A stretch of DNA of 64,000 bases, taken from the NCBI GenBank assembly GCA_051294375.1, contig CM119263.1:19082625-19146624 (forward strand). Direction: 5' to 3'. Each line of letters opens with the position of its first letter. Position 1 is the first letter of the stretch. Under the pieces are notes generated by a model, which saw nothing but the letters and a program-made list of their open reading frames with translations, made no database searches and was not told where the DNA came from. A program made the translations under genes and the position numbers. This DNA comes from Paraspadella gotoi (Eukaryota > Chaetognatha). This document shows positions 47,648-58,829 of the stretch, piece after piece.

Positions 47648-50599
47648 ATGATTAAAATGTTTTGGGCCGCGTTGATTTTTTGGATTTCACTTTTTGACTG
47701 TTGTCGAGGTAAGTTAAATTTCAGGAAGTTTGAAAATGATAAAAAGAATAGGTCTAAAGCTTAGAAATTAAATACAACGCACTTGTAAGCTTTATGCCGT
47801 GGACTTAATATTAACATTATGGCACCTTCAGCATCGGAATGGCCCTCCAATCACGAGACATGCTTCCACGAAGACAACATGATCAAAGTGGTGATAGTTA
47901 TCGACGGAGAAATGGAGGAGAGCAACTTTACCGCAGCTTTGAAAGACGCGGCAGATTTCGTCCAGGGTTGCGAAAACGGTGAGAAATTTGGAGACGGTAG
48001 AGAAATATTTGAAAGCTATCGATTGTGAAATCTTACTATTTCGTATTATCTACTATTTTTTCCTCTAAAATAACGCTTGCTAGGAATGAAGGTCGCTGAA
48101 ATGACGCCCCAGTTCGGGCCGGTGGGAAATGTTAGAAAAAAGCGGTCAGTGCCGGAAATAAGCGGGACGGCGCTGCGAACGATCGAGTCGGCCCTGCAAA
48201 GAAAGAGAAGGTCCGCGCAGAGGAGGAGGAGGAGAAGTGCATCGTCCGGTTTGTATCCACTTTTAAAAATGCTTTTTAAAATTTGGATAGTAATTTTTTA
48301 GTAGTATTAACGTAAATTAATTGTAACTACAAATATAAATATAAAAAATTGACCCAAAAAAAAATGAAATTTAATGATGATTCGTTACTAGTAATATGGG
48401 CTAGCCAAATGAAGCATCACAAACACGACGTGATTTTCATGTTGGACGGAAGCAACAGCACTGGGAACACCAGCTTTGAAAAGGCAAAAGAATTCATCGT
48501 CAATTTCACGAGACAAATAGAATTAGGCAGCGATAAAACAAGGTAGCTAAAATTATATTTTCATACAATTTTCATACAATTGAAACATTCTTTGAAATAT
48601 TTTCCACTTCATTGATAGGGAAGCCAGGTACTCTGGGAGTGAATAAACGGGACTGTGAGAGAGTCTTGATTGAAAGCTTACAGGGTCCTGCTATGTCATT
48701 ATCTTGTAAGAGTGATGGAGGCCTTAAACCACCAAAGCCTGTCCAAAGTCAGGGGCAAGATAGCTTATTTATTAAATGAATGGATAATTTTTATATTGGT
48801 TGTACCAATTTCATTAAAGATTAAAGATTAAAAAAAGGATGTCTATATATAAGAGAGAAAGAAAGAGAGAAAGAAAAAAATAGAGTTTACACGATTCCCT
48901 TCTTCAGAGTCTCCGTGATTCAATATTCTTCGGAGGGTATCTTTATAGAGTTGAGTTTTTCTGATTCGATCGATCGAGAAACTACTTGGATCGAGACCAC
49001 GATCTTGGACATCCCGTTCAGGGGCGGGGCCAAAAAGACTTCCGAGTAAGTTCAAGTTCTCTAGACGAGACCTGGCGCCTTTTTGAATCTTCAACAAACA
49101 AGCCATCATCCTGCTCAGGGGTCTGGAAGCGATGAAACATCTTTTCGATACGAGCGCTCGGGTCGACGTCTTCAAAGTCGTGATCATCTTGACGGACGGA
49201 AAGGAGGACGAGTCGCCGCCGCTAACAGCCCAGGTCGGTGGGCGTAAAAGGCGTTGAAATTGAAAGGATGGATTATGGTATGGCGACGTTGGAAAAGGAG
49301 ACAATGTTTATACATTTATACATCTATCACAATTTAAAACGTGAGAATAATACGTAACAATGGAGGTTTATTCGAGTGAGAGTATCGTCCAACGATGTCG
49401 ACTTATAAAGGGGAGAGCACGAGTCAGAAAGAGAGAGAAACGTCCGTCATATCAAGTGACCCGACGGGGACGAAAAGGTCGGTCGAATCGTCGGCCATAG
49501 TCGTCTTCGACCGTCCTCCACAATGGATTATTTCAGCGACAGATTGGTTAACGCTCTTTAGTATATTACCGTCCTAAAGATAGTATAACTTAATTTTTTA
49601 TACTTTTGGGCACCTCCTTACCATCACTTTTTTAATACCTGACATCCCGACATCCTTGATTCTAAGAATGTGGATGTCGTCTTTCTTTTCGACATCACCG
49701 GAAGCATGAGCAGTGAGCTCGGGAACGTCAAGGGAGAAGCCCTTCGAATCGTGGAAGACATCAAGGAGACCTACAATGATTCTTTGGTTCGCGTAGCTTT
49801 TATCGGCTACAGAGACACCGGTGACGCACAACAATTTATTCACTTCGATTTTAATGAAAACTTCACAATTTTCCAACTTTGGCTGATGAAAGTCAGCGCC
49901 TCAGGTTTGCATCCGAATCTTCGTACGTAAATTGATGTAATATTTATTTACGTATTAAAATATTATTACAACTTTTGACTTAAACAGATGTGACTTTAAG
50001 AAGACTTTAAGACTTTGAGAACGGTACAAAGTTATAAGCGCTTCTCTTGATATCTAATTGTACACATCAACGGATTTTATTCTTCGATGGCAGGAGGAGG
50101 TGACGCTCCGGAAAACATTCGCGGAGGAATCGATCAGCTTAGATTCAATCTAACTTGGTCAGATAATAAGAATAGCACGCGAGTCATTGTAGGCGTGGCC
50201 GACCAACCGGGTCATGGAGACTGGAACACCAAAGGATCAGAGACGAGGCGGGCGATGACCGAGCAGTTGCTGTGGCTAAAGTGCGAACTTCGAATCTCTC
50301 TCTTCCTATTTATTCACGCCTCTTCAAATAGTGCGTTGCTCGCTATGCTGAATGCAATGAAGGTAGTCACCGAGAGAAAGAGAGGGAGATAATGACTGAA
50401 TGGTGAATTCATTTAAAATCGATATTTTCTTGTTGCGTTCACAGGAGGATTCGAAAAAAGACTGCGACGGGTCCGTCGTGGAAGACTCAAACTGGTTCAT
50501 CACGTCTTCAGTTAAAGAAACGAACATCGTCGACGAGATTGTCACTCAGGCCCACATAATTATAAAGACGGTTTCATTTCAGTAAATACCAATTTAAAA

Positions 50600-50642
<43 letters not shown>

Positions 50643-50892
50643 GAAGGAAAAAAAGAAATAAAGAAGGAAAGAGGTTTATGATTTTCGCAGAGACATTTCT
50701 CTCGAGCTCCAAAAGGCGGGTGTGGAGATCGTCGGCGTTGGGTTGAGTCCTCAAGCCGACGACGAGAAACTTCGCGACATTGTCGGCGACGTCGTTGTCG
50801 GTAAAGAGAACAACGTCATCATTGGAGAAAACCTCGCTGGCGTCATGGAAATCATCGAGAAGACAATTGTTGAGGGTGAGAGAGGAGAGAGA

Positions 50893-50981
<89 letters not shown>

Positions 50982-51794
50982 AAATAAATGATATGGTTAC
51001 TGGTTTGGTTTGCAGAGGTGGATTTTTGCGCGCTCCAGCCATGTTTCCACAACGGAACTTGTCTCAACGAAAGTTTGAGCTTTCGGTGCATCTGTGCAGA
51101 TGGATTCAAAGGCGTCAAATGTGAAAGTAAGTGTGTAAAGCGGGGGATTAAGATTTAATTCAGCTAAAGCCTAAATATGGTTAAATTATAGACCTCTCAT
51201 CATCAGATCAAATCAAAATTAATTTTCTTATGTATTTATCTATTAATCTTAAATTTTCAATTTTTTCCCATAGCTTCTCTCACAACCCAGTTTGCAGTTA
51301 TCGTGTCTGGAGACGATTCCTCCGTCCTCATGGAATTTAACTCCGATATCGAAGCCTTAGATTCACTAGCGCATCCGGGAAAGGTCAAAGGCAACTTGAC
51401 GGACGCGCTCCAAACAGCTCGAGGAATGTTTGAGACTGAGGAGGTAAATCCCTTTAGAATTGAAGAGGTTAGAAGAAATAAAAATTAGAGATGGTAATTA
51501 AGTATTATATTCATATATTAATTCAATAATAATTAAATAAACAATTAAAAATATTTTTTCGCCCACAAGGAAGAAGATAAGGACCCCATCCTCATCTGCG
51601 TCATATACACAAACACAGATGACGATTTAAACGCCGCTGCCGTCGCTGCTGCGGATGAAATGAGAAGCAAAGACGTCATCGTCCTCGTCGTCGTCGGTGG
51701 CGACGACGGCGTTCAAAGCGCCCATGAAAAAGTCGCTGGCAACGAGGGAAACGTTTTTACAGTTAAACAAAATATTACTTTTGCTTACAAATAA
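47648..51794 (+). CDS. secreted multi-VWA and EGF protein, 703 residues
   Basis: Exons 47648-47708, 47832-47978, 48084-48248, 48392-48542, 48908-49045, 49119-49233, 49667-49904, 50094-50362, 50445-50581, 50691-50875, 51016-51126, 51274-51443 and 51570-51794 (TAA) join with consistent phases. A signal peptide (1-20) is followed by a degenerate VWA (about 36-75, MIDAS replaced by DGEME) and an arginine-rich linker with RKKR and RKRR. A second VWA starts with an intact MIDAS (D143, S145, S147) and TDG at 246-248, but is interrupted. Residues 260-474 form a complete VWA of the alpha-kinase type (D268, T270, S272; GGGDAPENIRGG; VADQPGHG). Residues 475-535 look like the missing end of the interrupted domain. 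A six-cysteine EGF domain (536-572) and a last VWA lacking its MIDAS strand (573-703) follow. It is probably an extracellular adhesion or matrix protein. AATAAA overlaps the stop codon. A weak donor at 51762 could instead splice into the ZP exons downstream. Confidence 0.85.
48569..48824 (+). mobile_element. copy 2 of the dispersed 250-base element, in a VWA intron
   Basis: Close match to 32836-33083 from TTTTCATACAATT to TTGTACCAATTTCAT, inserted in the intron between exons 48392-48542 and 48908-49045. A short direct duplication of TTTTCATACAA lies at its left edge (48558 and 48569). The gene's splice sites are intact around it. Confidence 0.75.
50601..50642 (+). repeat. (AAAG)n microsatellite
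   Basis: About ten units in the short intron before exon 50691. A GA tract follows the next exon (50876-50977). Confidence 0.9.
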
Positions 51795-51812
51795 AATATA
51801 GAAGAGACACTA

Positions 51813-51903
51813 TTTTAGCAAAAACAAAGTTTAGAGTTTGTACTACAAGGATTTTTTATTTAACATAATTTAGTACAAACTCTAAACTTTGTTTTTGCTA
51901 AAA
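51813..51903. ncRNA. perfect 33-bp hairpin just after the VWA gene
   Basis: Arms 51813-51845 and 51871-51903 are exactly complementary over 33 bases with a 25-base loop. The left arm starts TTTTAGCAAAAACAAAG. It begins 19 bases after the stop codon, near where the transcript should be cleaved given the AATAAA at 51790. The size and single-arm pairing resemble a microRNA-type precursor. It could also be the inverted ends of a tiny mobile element: short direct repeats (ATAGAAGAGACA) lie on both sides, near 51799 and 51940. Confidence 0.45.
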
Positions 51904-54065
51904 CACCAAAACACAACGAAACGAAAGGAATAGCACATTATAGAAGAGACAGTAATAATTGTTGTGTGTTAGTGACAGAACCGTTCAATATAAGCCAGAG
52001 ATGTGGACGCGATCCGGAAAGCGTAAGCGAACACTTGTGGAAGCGGCCGATTTTGAAGAACCCGAAACCGGGAGCGATAGAAAAATTAAGAATAAAGGAT
52101 TGAACCCGGAAGCTATAATAACCCTGCGTGTTCGCTTCCTGTCATTTGTTTTTATTGGTTAGAAATGAAAGGTATTTAATGTATTAAAATCTTTGCAACC
52201 CCCTGCTCTTTCTTGATTTTTCTTTTTAAATTTGTTTTTAATATTTATTTTAAACCAAAAGGATTGATCTGTTTTATTGGTAATATTGCATAATATTATG
52301 CTTATACATACTTAAATCTCTAACATACTCTCTCTCTCTATCTTCTTTCTTTTTCCCCTCTTGCACTGAACAAAAAAGCAAATAAAAAAAATATATAAAT
52401 TAATAAATCAAAATTATTAATAATAAGTTTGAGCAAACAATGCCGGATCTGCCCACGATCATTAGCGGTAATTAATTGATTAATTAATTTAAAAAAAAAA
52501 TTATTTAATTAATTACATATTAATTAATTAAATAATAATATCGAACATTTGGGAGCTCAAATGATTTGAACAAAGACGACAAAGACGATGAATACAATGA
52601 CGAAAACGACGACGAAGTCTTTGTACTTTGTGAGCCGTAGTACAGTAGTGGTCAATAAGAATGACCTGTTTTTACCCAATCTTGTTATAGCTGACCTTTT
52701 TCTCAGCCAATGTAAATACTGTTATTATTATTATTTTTATCATTTTTACTTTTTTACTGTTTTTGATAATACCAGGTTTTTTTTATCACAAAAAACACGC
52801 CTCAAATTTTTCTATAAATTTTTGTTTTGAGTCACCGCAAACATTATAAAAATATTTTTAATTAATTAATTTAGAGAAAGCAAAGAATTTTGAATTTGTA
52901 ACAACGATTTTTAATTAATAGTTGGATATGTTTCGGCTTGTTTACTTTAAGCCTTCATCAGCATATGACATTCAATAATAAATTTGTGTAAAAGAAGAGT
53001 GTGAGAGAGAGAGAGAAAGAGAGAGAGAGGGTAAAAGTTTTTCCAACAAAGTGGTGAGACAGAATAGTGGTCAGATGTGAGGACAGGTTGAAGGTAAGGG
53101 CAGATTGAGTGAGTTGTGAAAAGAAGTGAAACTTGTTAAAGAGAGAGAGAGAGTGAGAGAGAGAGAGAGAAACAAAACAACAGGGATAAATAAATAATAA
53201 AGATACATTTTTGCAATGTACAACAAAGATAAAGGAGTTTAATTAATTAAATAATTAATGATGGCAACCACGACAATGATAATATCGACGATGACAAATT
53301 AATTGATTGCTTAATTTTTTGATTGATTGATTGAATATTTGATTAATTGATTGAATAATTAATTAACTGATCAGTTCTGGCATTGTTAGCTCAAACTTGT
53401 TTGTTTTTTTGTCTTTTCATTATGACAAAAGAAATGACTACCCTAATGATGATTATGATGACAACAAGGATAGCACCCTCATGATTAATTGAATGATTGA
53501 TTGATCAAATAAAATAAGTTCATATCAGGCCGTTAATTTTTAGGTCTTTTTGTCAGGTCACTGACCAGGACAAAAGCAACAACGACGTTGGACAATGATA
53601 ACACTGACATTGTTTAATTGATTGATTAATTAATTGATTAATTAATTTATTGGTTCTTGGTTTTTTTTTTCATTTAAACTCATTTCCACTCGAACGATTC
53701 TTACAATTTTACAAATCTTACAATTTTTCATAATAAAAATTTCACTTGTTATTTGTTAACAAAAAAGATTGTTTAAAATTATTCTATAAATGAATTACAT
53801 GTCTAAAGAGATATTTTTATAAATAATAACAAATGTAAAATTTCTAAAGGAAGGAAGCGATGTGCACTCGAAACCGAAAGCGATCCGGGCTAAAAAAGTA
53901 AGGATTGCACCCGAAAACGGGAGCGGGAGGGGTCTTGGAAGCGCCGGATTGGCAGCGGCGGAAAAATCGATCGCTTCCACATCTCTGATATAAGCAGTCC
54001 CTGAGCTTCGGATCAGGCTGTTATACCGTGTTACAGGCGGGTTAAGCGCCCCGTCCCTCTTAGCT

Positions 54066-54142
54066 GCAAGGCGACCACCGGGCCAGAACCCCGGACCTTT
54101 GGGATGGGAGGCGAGTGACTTGCCTCCTGCACCAATGGCCAC
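54066..54142 (-). mobile_element. tRNA-like head of a possible SINE
   Basis: Read on the minus strand from 54142: TGGCCATTGGTGCAGGAGGC resembles a pol III A box, an internal stem (GGAGGC ... GCCTCC) follows, then GGGGTTCTGGCCC resembles a B box. The tail region (about 53850-54000 in reverse) shares bases with 51985-52110. The boxes are imperfect, so a SINE is plausible but not proven, and it is not a functional tRNA gene. Confidence 0.35.
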
Positions 54143-54219
54143 TGAGGAACGTTTGGTGGATTTTACTCGACCATATTTTCCAGCGATTCAACCGCCACTC
54201 ACTAAGTGAATTTAACTAG

Positions 54220-57200
54220 GCCGTCGGAACTCTCTCGAGAGATTTGTTGGTCGAGGTTTGCCGCGAAGTCCGGAAAACTGCTTTCGAGTGCCACGTCGAT
54301 GTCAACGGGCATATTTACTTTCGCGTCTATGCCAAGGAGCACTACATGAGAAGCTACGTTTCTTACATCGGCTGGTGTCCGGTGACGCCTCTGCCTTCGG
54401 ACATACGTTTCAAATACTATTACCAGGCGTTGGTCACTGATTGCGGGGCGGAGTTCCGAGAAACCGACGGCCAAATCGTCTACAATAACAGGTCCGCCTT
54501 TCTGACGTAAACTTTCGACCTCGGACATTGTTGCTGGACGAGTGGACGAGACATGATGCCCAGACATTGCCCACGAGTTACGGTTAATTTCAAATATAAG
54601 CCAAATTTAACGTTGTAGTACTCAAAACCTTTTCAGCTTCACGAGTTCTTTTGAAACCAACTCTCATCAAATTACCCGAGACGACAACGTTGGTTGGAAC
54701 ATGTTCTGCTTCTTGAACAGCACCTACCAACTCACGGCCAGTTTCGTTCCGTTAAGTCCGGAAATACAGGACAGAAGGGACGAGGTGATTTAATTTTTAT
54801 CTAATCAGTTCAAATCGCAGTAATAGCCCATAATGATATAGTAATTGCTCTCGGAAACTAGGTTTTTCCGTACGTCGGCATCGATGCGTATCATAACGCG
54901 TCCTTCGCTGTCATCATCATTCCCCCTATCTTTTTGGAAATGAACGAACTCGTCTACTTCCGCGTCTGGACGGACCTCGCGAAACGGGTCTTCCTAACAG
55001 ACTGTTGGTCGACGCCGGAGAGAGAAACGACGGCCGTGGAGGAGAATCGTTATTATCTCTTAAAGAACGGATGCCCTCTCGATCCGACTTTCCGGGGATT
55101 GCCGAGTGAGGGGGTCAACGAGACACGATTCGCCTTTGCCGCATTCAGGTTTGGCTGTTTTACATGTAGGCTACTTTTATTTCGAAAATATTGAGTGAAA
55201 TTCCCCCCACTATTTTTGGTGGTCGTTTATTAAAAATAACAGGTTCATCCGCCCGCATTACAAAGTCTATATCTATTGTGAGGCCGTCTTGTGCGCCCTC
55301 TCCTCGAAAGACTCGAGATGCGACCTTGGATGCGAAGAGGAAACATCTCCGAGCCGCCGACGACGAGCGCTGCCGGAAGAGACGGTCTCCGTGGAGAGCG
55401 GTCCCTTCATACTCGGCGGGCAGAACTGCGATCGTCTCGATGACGTACCCAATGCGGAAATCGTCTGCAGCAACGCCACTCTGACTGGATCAGTGTGCCG
55501 GATCGAGTGTTCGCCCGGCTTCCGGCTTGAGAACGATGGCCACGAAAGCGTAACCTGTCTTGGAACGACTGACGGGAACGAATGGTCCGCCATAGTTAAG
55601 GGATGCCGCGAGGTGATTCAGTGTCAGATTTTCGATTTACTTAAATTTAAAAAGAAAAAAGTGATTGTTAACGCAGTAAAATTAAAAACAAGTTTGAGCA
55701 AACAATGTCGGATCTGCCCACGATCTTTATTAATTAATTAATTAATTAATTAATTTGATCCGAAATGTTTGTTTTGATTGATTAATTAATTGTTGATTAA
55801 TTAATAGACTAATTGATTAATTAACTGATTAAATATTTGATTAATTAATACATCTTGCCTTTACATTTAATATAAAAATGAAAAGAAGCATAATCAATTA
55901 GTAAAACAGGTTTTTTGTTTTTTTCCATTTAAACCCAATTCCACTCAGTCGATTTCATCGAAACTTGATTTCCAGCTTAATCACACACTTTCCTTCCCAC
56001 ATACAAAATTTCCCCATACACTCATGAATAATTTGTATTCAAATAGTGAAATATATTTTTTTGTTTTTTTCATTTAAACTCATTTCCACTCGGACGATTC
56101 CATCGAAACTTCATATCCAGCTCAATCACACACTTCCCTACCCACACACAAAATTTCATTCCAATCCATCCATCCAATCATGAGTAATTGGTATTTTTTG
56201 CTAAGGTGGGACGGACGGACATAATTCGATGTTCTGACATGATATAAGTGAATGCCCGACAAGATTGAGGGGGCGAACCGACGGACCGACAAAGTGAATT
56301 ATAGTGTCGGGATCTGCTGATAAGTGATAAACTCATTTATGCCGTGGTAATATTTTAGTTACATTTCTTTTATTGATTTATCTCCGAAGCAATCGAGCGA
56401 AGTGGACGACAAATGCACAACCTCTCCCGGAGACTCAGATTGCGTTTGTCGCGAAGGATACAAGAAGTTTTCCGCAAATGACAAGTGCAGCCTATCAGAT
56501 CGGTATGAAACAGAATGCGTAAGCGGGTTTCTTTGGAATTTTTAAGAGCCGTTTCTTTTTTGACGATATGGTGATAGCTCTCTGAGAAAACTTTATTTTT
56601 ATGCTTAGCTTAATTTCTTACGTATTTTGGTAACAGGCAAATTTAAAATACCGTACTTTAAATTTCAGATATGTAGGATCGCTCCGCATTCTCACCGACT
56701 TCGATGATGACATGCACGACAAAGAAACTACTGTGTACCAAGAGACCGCGACTAAGATCGAGAATACGCTGACGGATGTTATCACCAGCGGTATGTCAAG
56801 CGGCGACAGCGTCATCGTTTCTGTGATGTCGCTATCGCCGGGAAGCGTCGTCGCCAACTACGAGGTTTTCCTCGCCCGAGAATCCGGAAAACCCAGCGTG
56901 GGCGCGGAGACACTCGGTCGTCTCGTCCGGGATAGAATTCTGGCGACCAACGGAACCGATTTGGGAATCGGTCTTCAGGAATCGGACTTTGTTGTCGAAG
57001 ATCCTGACGAATGTCAGCGGGAAGTCGTTCGGTGAGAACATGGCAGCTGAATGATTTAGAATCGAATGTGATCAAGGATAAAAAAAAAGAGGAGTATTAT
57101 TATTAGTATTAGTAATAGTAAACAGAAGATGAATTTATTAACTCCCGAAAAATAAAATTTTGTTTCAGGAACGAATGCCACGATTTCGCCGAATGCGTTG

Positions 57201-57817
57201 ATACTGAAGGTTCATTCGAATGCCGATGTCGCCAGGTTCGAAACTAGAGGTTTTGCAAAATCATTGAAGTTGTACCGAAAGTTTGGCCGAATCTTTGCAC
57301 GATTATAACATCGTAACCATTGTACGGCTCATGACTGTTGCAGGGATATCGCGACGACTCGCCCTCGGGTTTGGAGGGCCGGTTCTGCGTGAGGCTAGAA
57401 GAAAAGAAGGACGAAAAAGAAGAAGAGAAAGAAGTAAAGGAAGAAAAGGTTGTGACTTTCGAAGGAGATGAGCAGTCGAGTAAGGACTTCAAATTCGAGG
57501 CGATGGTGGGCGTGGTGACGGCCTTACTGGTCGTCATAGTTCTCGGCGGTTACGCCATCTACAGGTCCCGCTTCAGATTTACAAATTAATTAGAGATTGT
57601 GAGGAAAACTTTTTGAACAATATGTAAATCTTTTTTCAGGCTGAAGAAATCGGGGAAAGTTGCCCCCGAAAAAGATGACAAAAGGAGGAAAACAAAGGAG
57701 AAAGGGACGAAGAAAACGGAAAAAAAGAAAAAGGAAGAAAGGAAGAAGGAGAATATGAAAAGACGAATTTACAACTTGGAGGAATACTTTGATGAGGATA
57801 TTCCGACCGTGTATTAA
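54220..57817 (+). CDS. ZP-sushi-EGF-SEA-EGF transmembrane protein, 5' end not found
   Basis: Exons 54220-54491, 54637-54784, 54862-55148, 55243-55612, 56390-56502, 56669-57031, 57169-57235, 57344-57564 and 57640-57817 (TAA) join in phase into 672 residues. Residues 1-266 are a zona pellucida module: DCGAEFRETDGQIVYNN in ZP-N; VFLTDCWSTP, LKNGCPLD and VYIYCEAVLC in ZP-C. Residues 274-277 are RRRR, a furin-type site where ZP proteins are usually cut. A sushi domain (298-357), a half EGF domain (360-396), a SEA domain (398-515) with the cleavage-type motif PGSVVANY (G455-S456), a second EGF-like region (to about 555), a membrane helix (593-613) and a lysine-rich tail follow. It should be polymer-forming apical or matrix material tethered to cells. 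The first exon has no ATG and enters in phase 0, so it needs an upstream exon, possibly from the VWA gene. Confidence 0.85.
55613..56389. repeat. repeat-rich intron of the ZP gene
   Basis: It holds ATTA/TTGA tracts (55727-55850), the GTTTGAGCAAACAATG motif (55692), and two copies of a block around CATTTAAAC-CATTTCCACTC with ATTCCATCGAAACTT (55925 and 56070). The same blocks occur in the spacer upstream, so this repeat family has inserted or duplicated locally. Confidence 0.6.
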
Positions 57818-58829
57818 AAGATAATATTGTAATTATTCTTATCAAATGATATTTGTGGATAATCTCATTTAAGCCATTGATTTAGAAATGAGAAATCCTA
57901 GAACACTTATTGATGCCTGCTCCGCAATATTTATTATGAGTACGTATCATATCAACCAAAATATGTTTGACTGCCGGGAGCCTGTGATGCCCAGCTGGGT
58001 GGATCATCTCACCCGATGGCATTGGACATTTGGGGCATTATTGTTTAATAGAGAATACATTACATAAGTATTTATGTTTTAACGTAAGCGACGGTACAAT
58101 CGATATCATGTATGTATTTATGTATTGGACATTGGACAGTGGCCTAAATAATAAAATTTATGATATAATTTAGTTCATAATATACGTTTAATTTGATAAC
58201 TAATGAAAAAACATTCAATCATACATTTTCATCTTCCTACTCTAAATCGAAAGTCGAGGATATATTTGTTTCCTTATAGTTAACCTTATAGTTATAGTTA
58301 GCTATTGTTATTTAAAATTGGTACAATCAATATAATTAAATTCCATGTACATACAGACATTGTTTTTGTGTTTAGCTTTTTATGATAAGTGTTCAAATAT
58401 ATTTGTTGCGTCATGGAAACTAAATAAACATATTATATTTCAGTTAAATGATAAAAATTCAGTTAAATGAAAAAAATTCTAAGATAGAATAAATTGTTTT
58501 CAAAAAGACGAAAAAAAAAACAACCTCGTAGCCTGTAGATCTGATGTTCGGGTTTACATCTCACTAATTAGCGATTTGAAAAGTCAAATCGAATCGGTAA
58601 TCGAAATGTCCCCTCACTCTCTCCCACTCCGGTCGGGGTTATAAAGAATGAAGATTGACTATTAATCCGATTAGCTACAATTAACTCTGCGAGGGACCCG
58701 AGACGGTGAACGTCGTGGGGTGACGAGGATCGAAACGGGAAGATCCGGAGGAGGAATATTTTGCGTTTTTGGTTCAAACGAGATCGATCTAAATCGCGAA
58801 TCGATTTTACATTAAAAAATATTTTAAAA
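57818..58829. other. intergenic spacer between the ZP and filament genes
   Basis: AT-rich. A possible polyadenylation signal for the ZP gene lies near 58148. Near 58590-58780 the sequence becomes less AT-rich just before the filament gene's ATG and probably contains its promoter and 5' UTR, but no TATA or initiator could be singled out. Confidence 0.4.

Larger units (their letters stand above)
51795..54219. repeat. repeat-rich spacer between the VWA and ZP exons
   Basis: After the hairpin come ATTA/TTGATTGA tracts (52470-52530, 53230-53370, 53610-53650), a shared motif GTTTGAGCAAACAATG (52437, reversed near 53385, and again at 55692), and a TTCATTTAAACTCATTTCC motif (53670, repeated near 56070). 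Segment 51985-52015 shares AGAGATGTGGA-GCGAT with the reverse strand near 53965-53990. No exon with a start codon for the ZP protein was found here. Confidence 0.5.

Noticed and set aside
49101-49118. Acceptor AAACAAG at about 49102 for the VWA exon
   Set aside because: It gives the wrong frame; the next AG (CTGCTCAG, ending 49118) restores phase and VWA sequence.
53795-54142. 115-codon minus-strand frame
   Set aside because: It overlaps the tRNA-like, SINE-type repeat and has no protein motif.
54066-54142. Functional tRNA gene
   Set aside because: The A and B boxes are imperfect and no full cloverleaf with an acceptor stem could be drawn.
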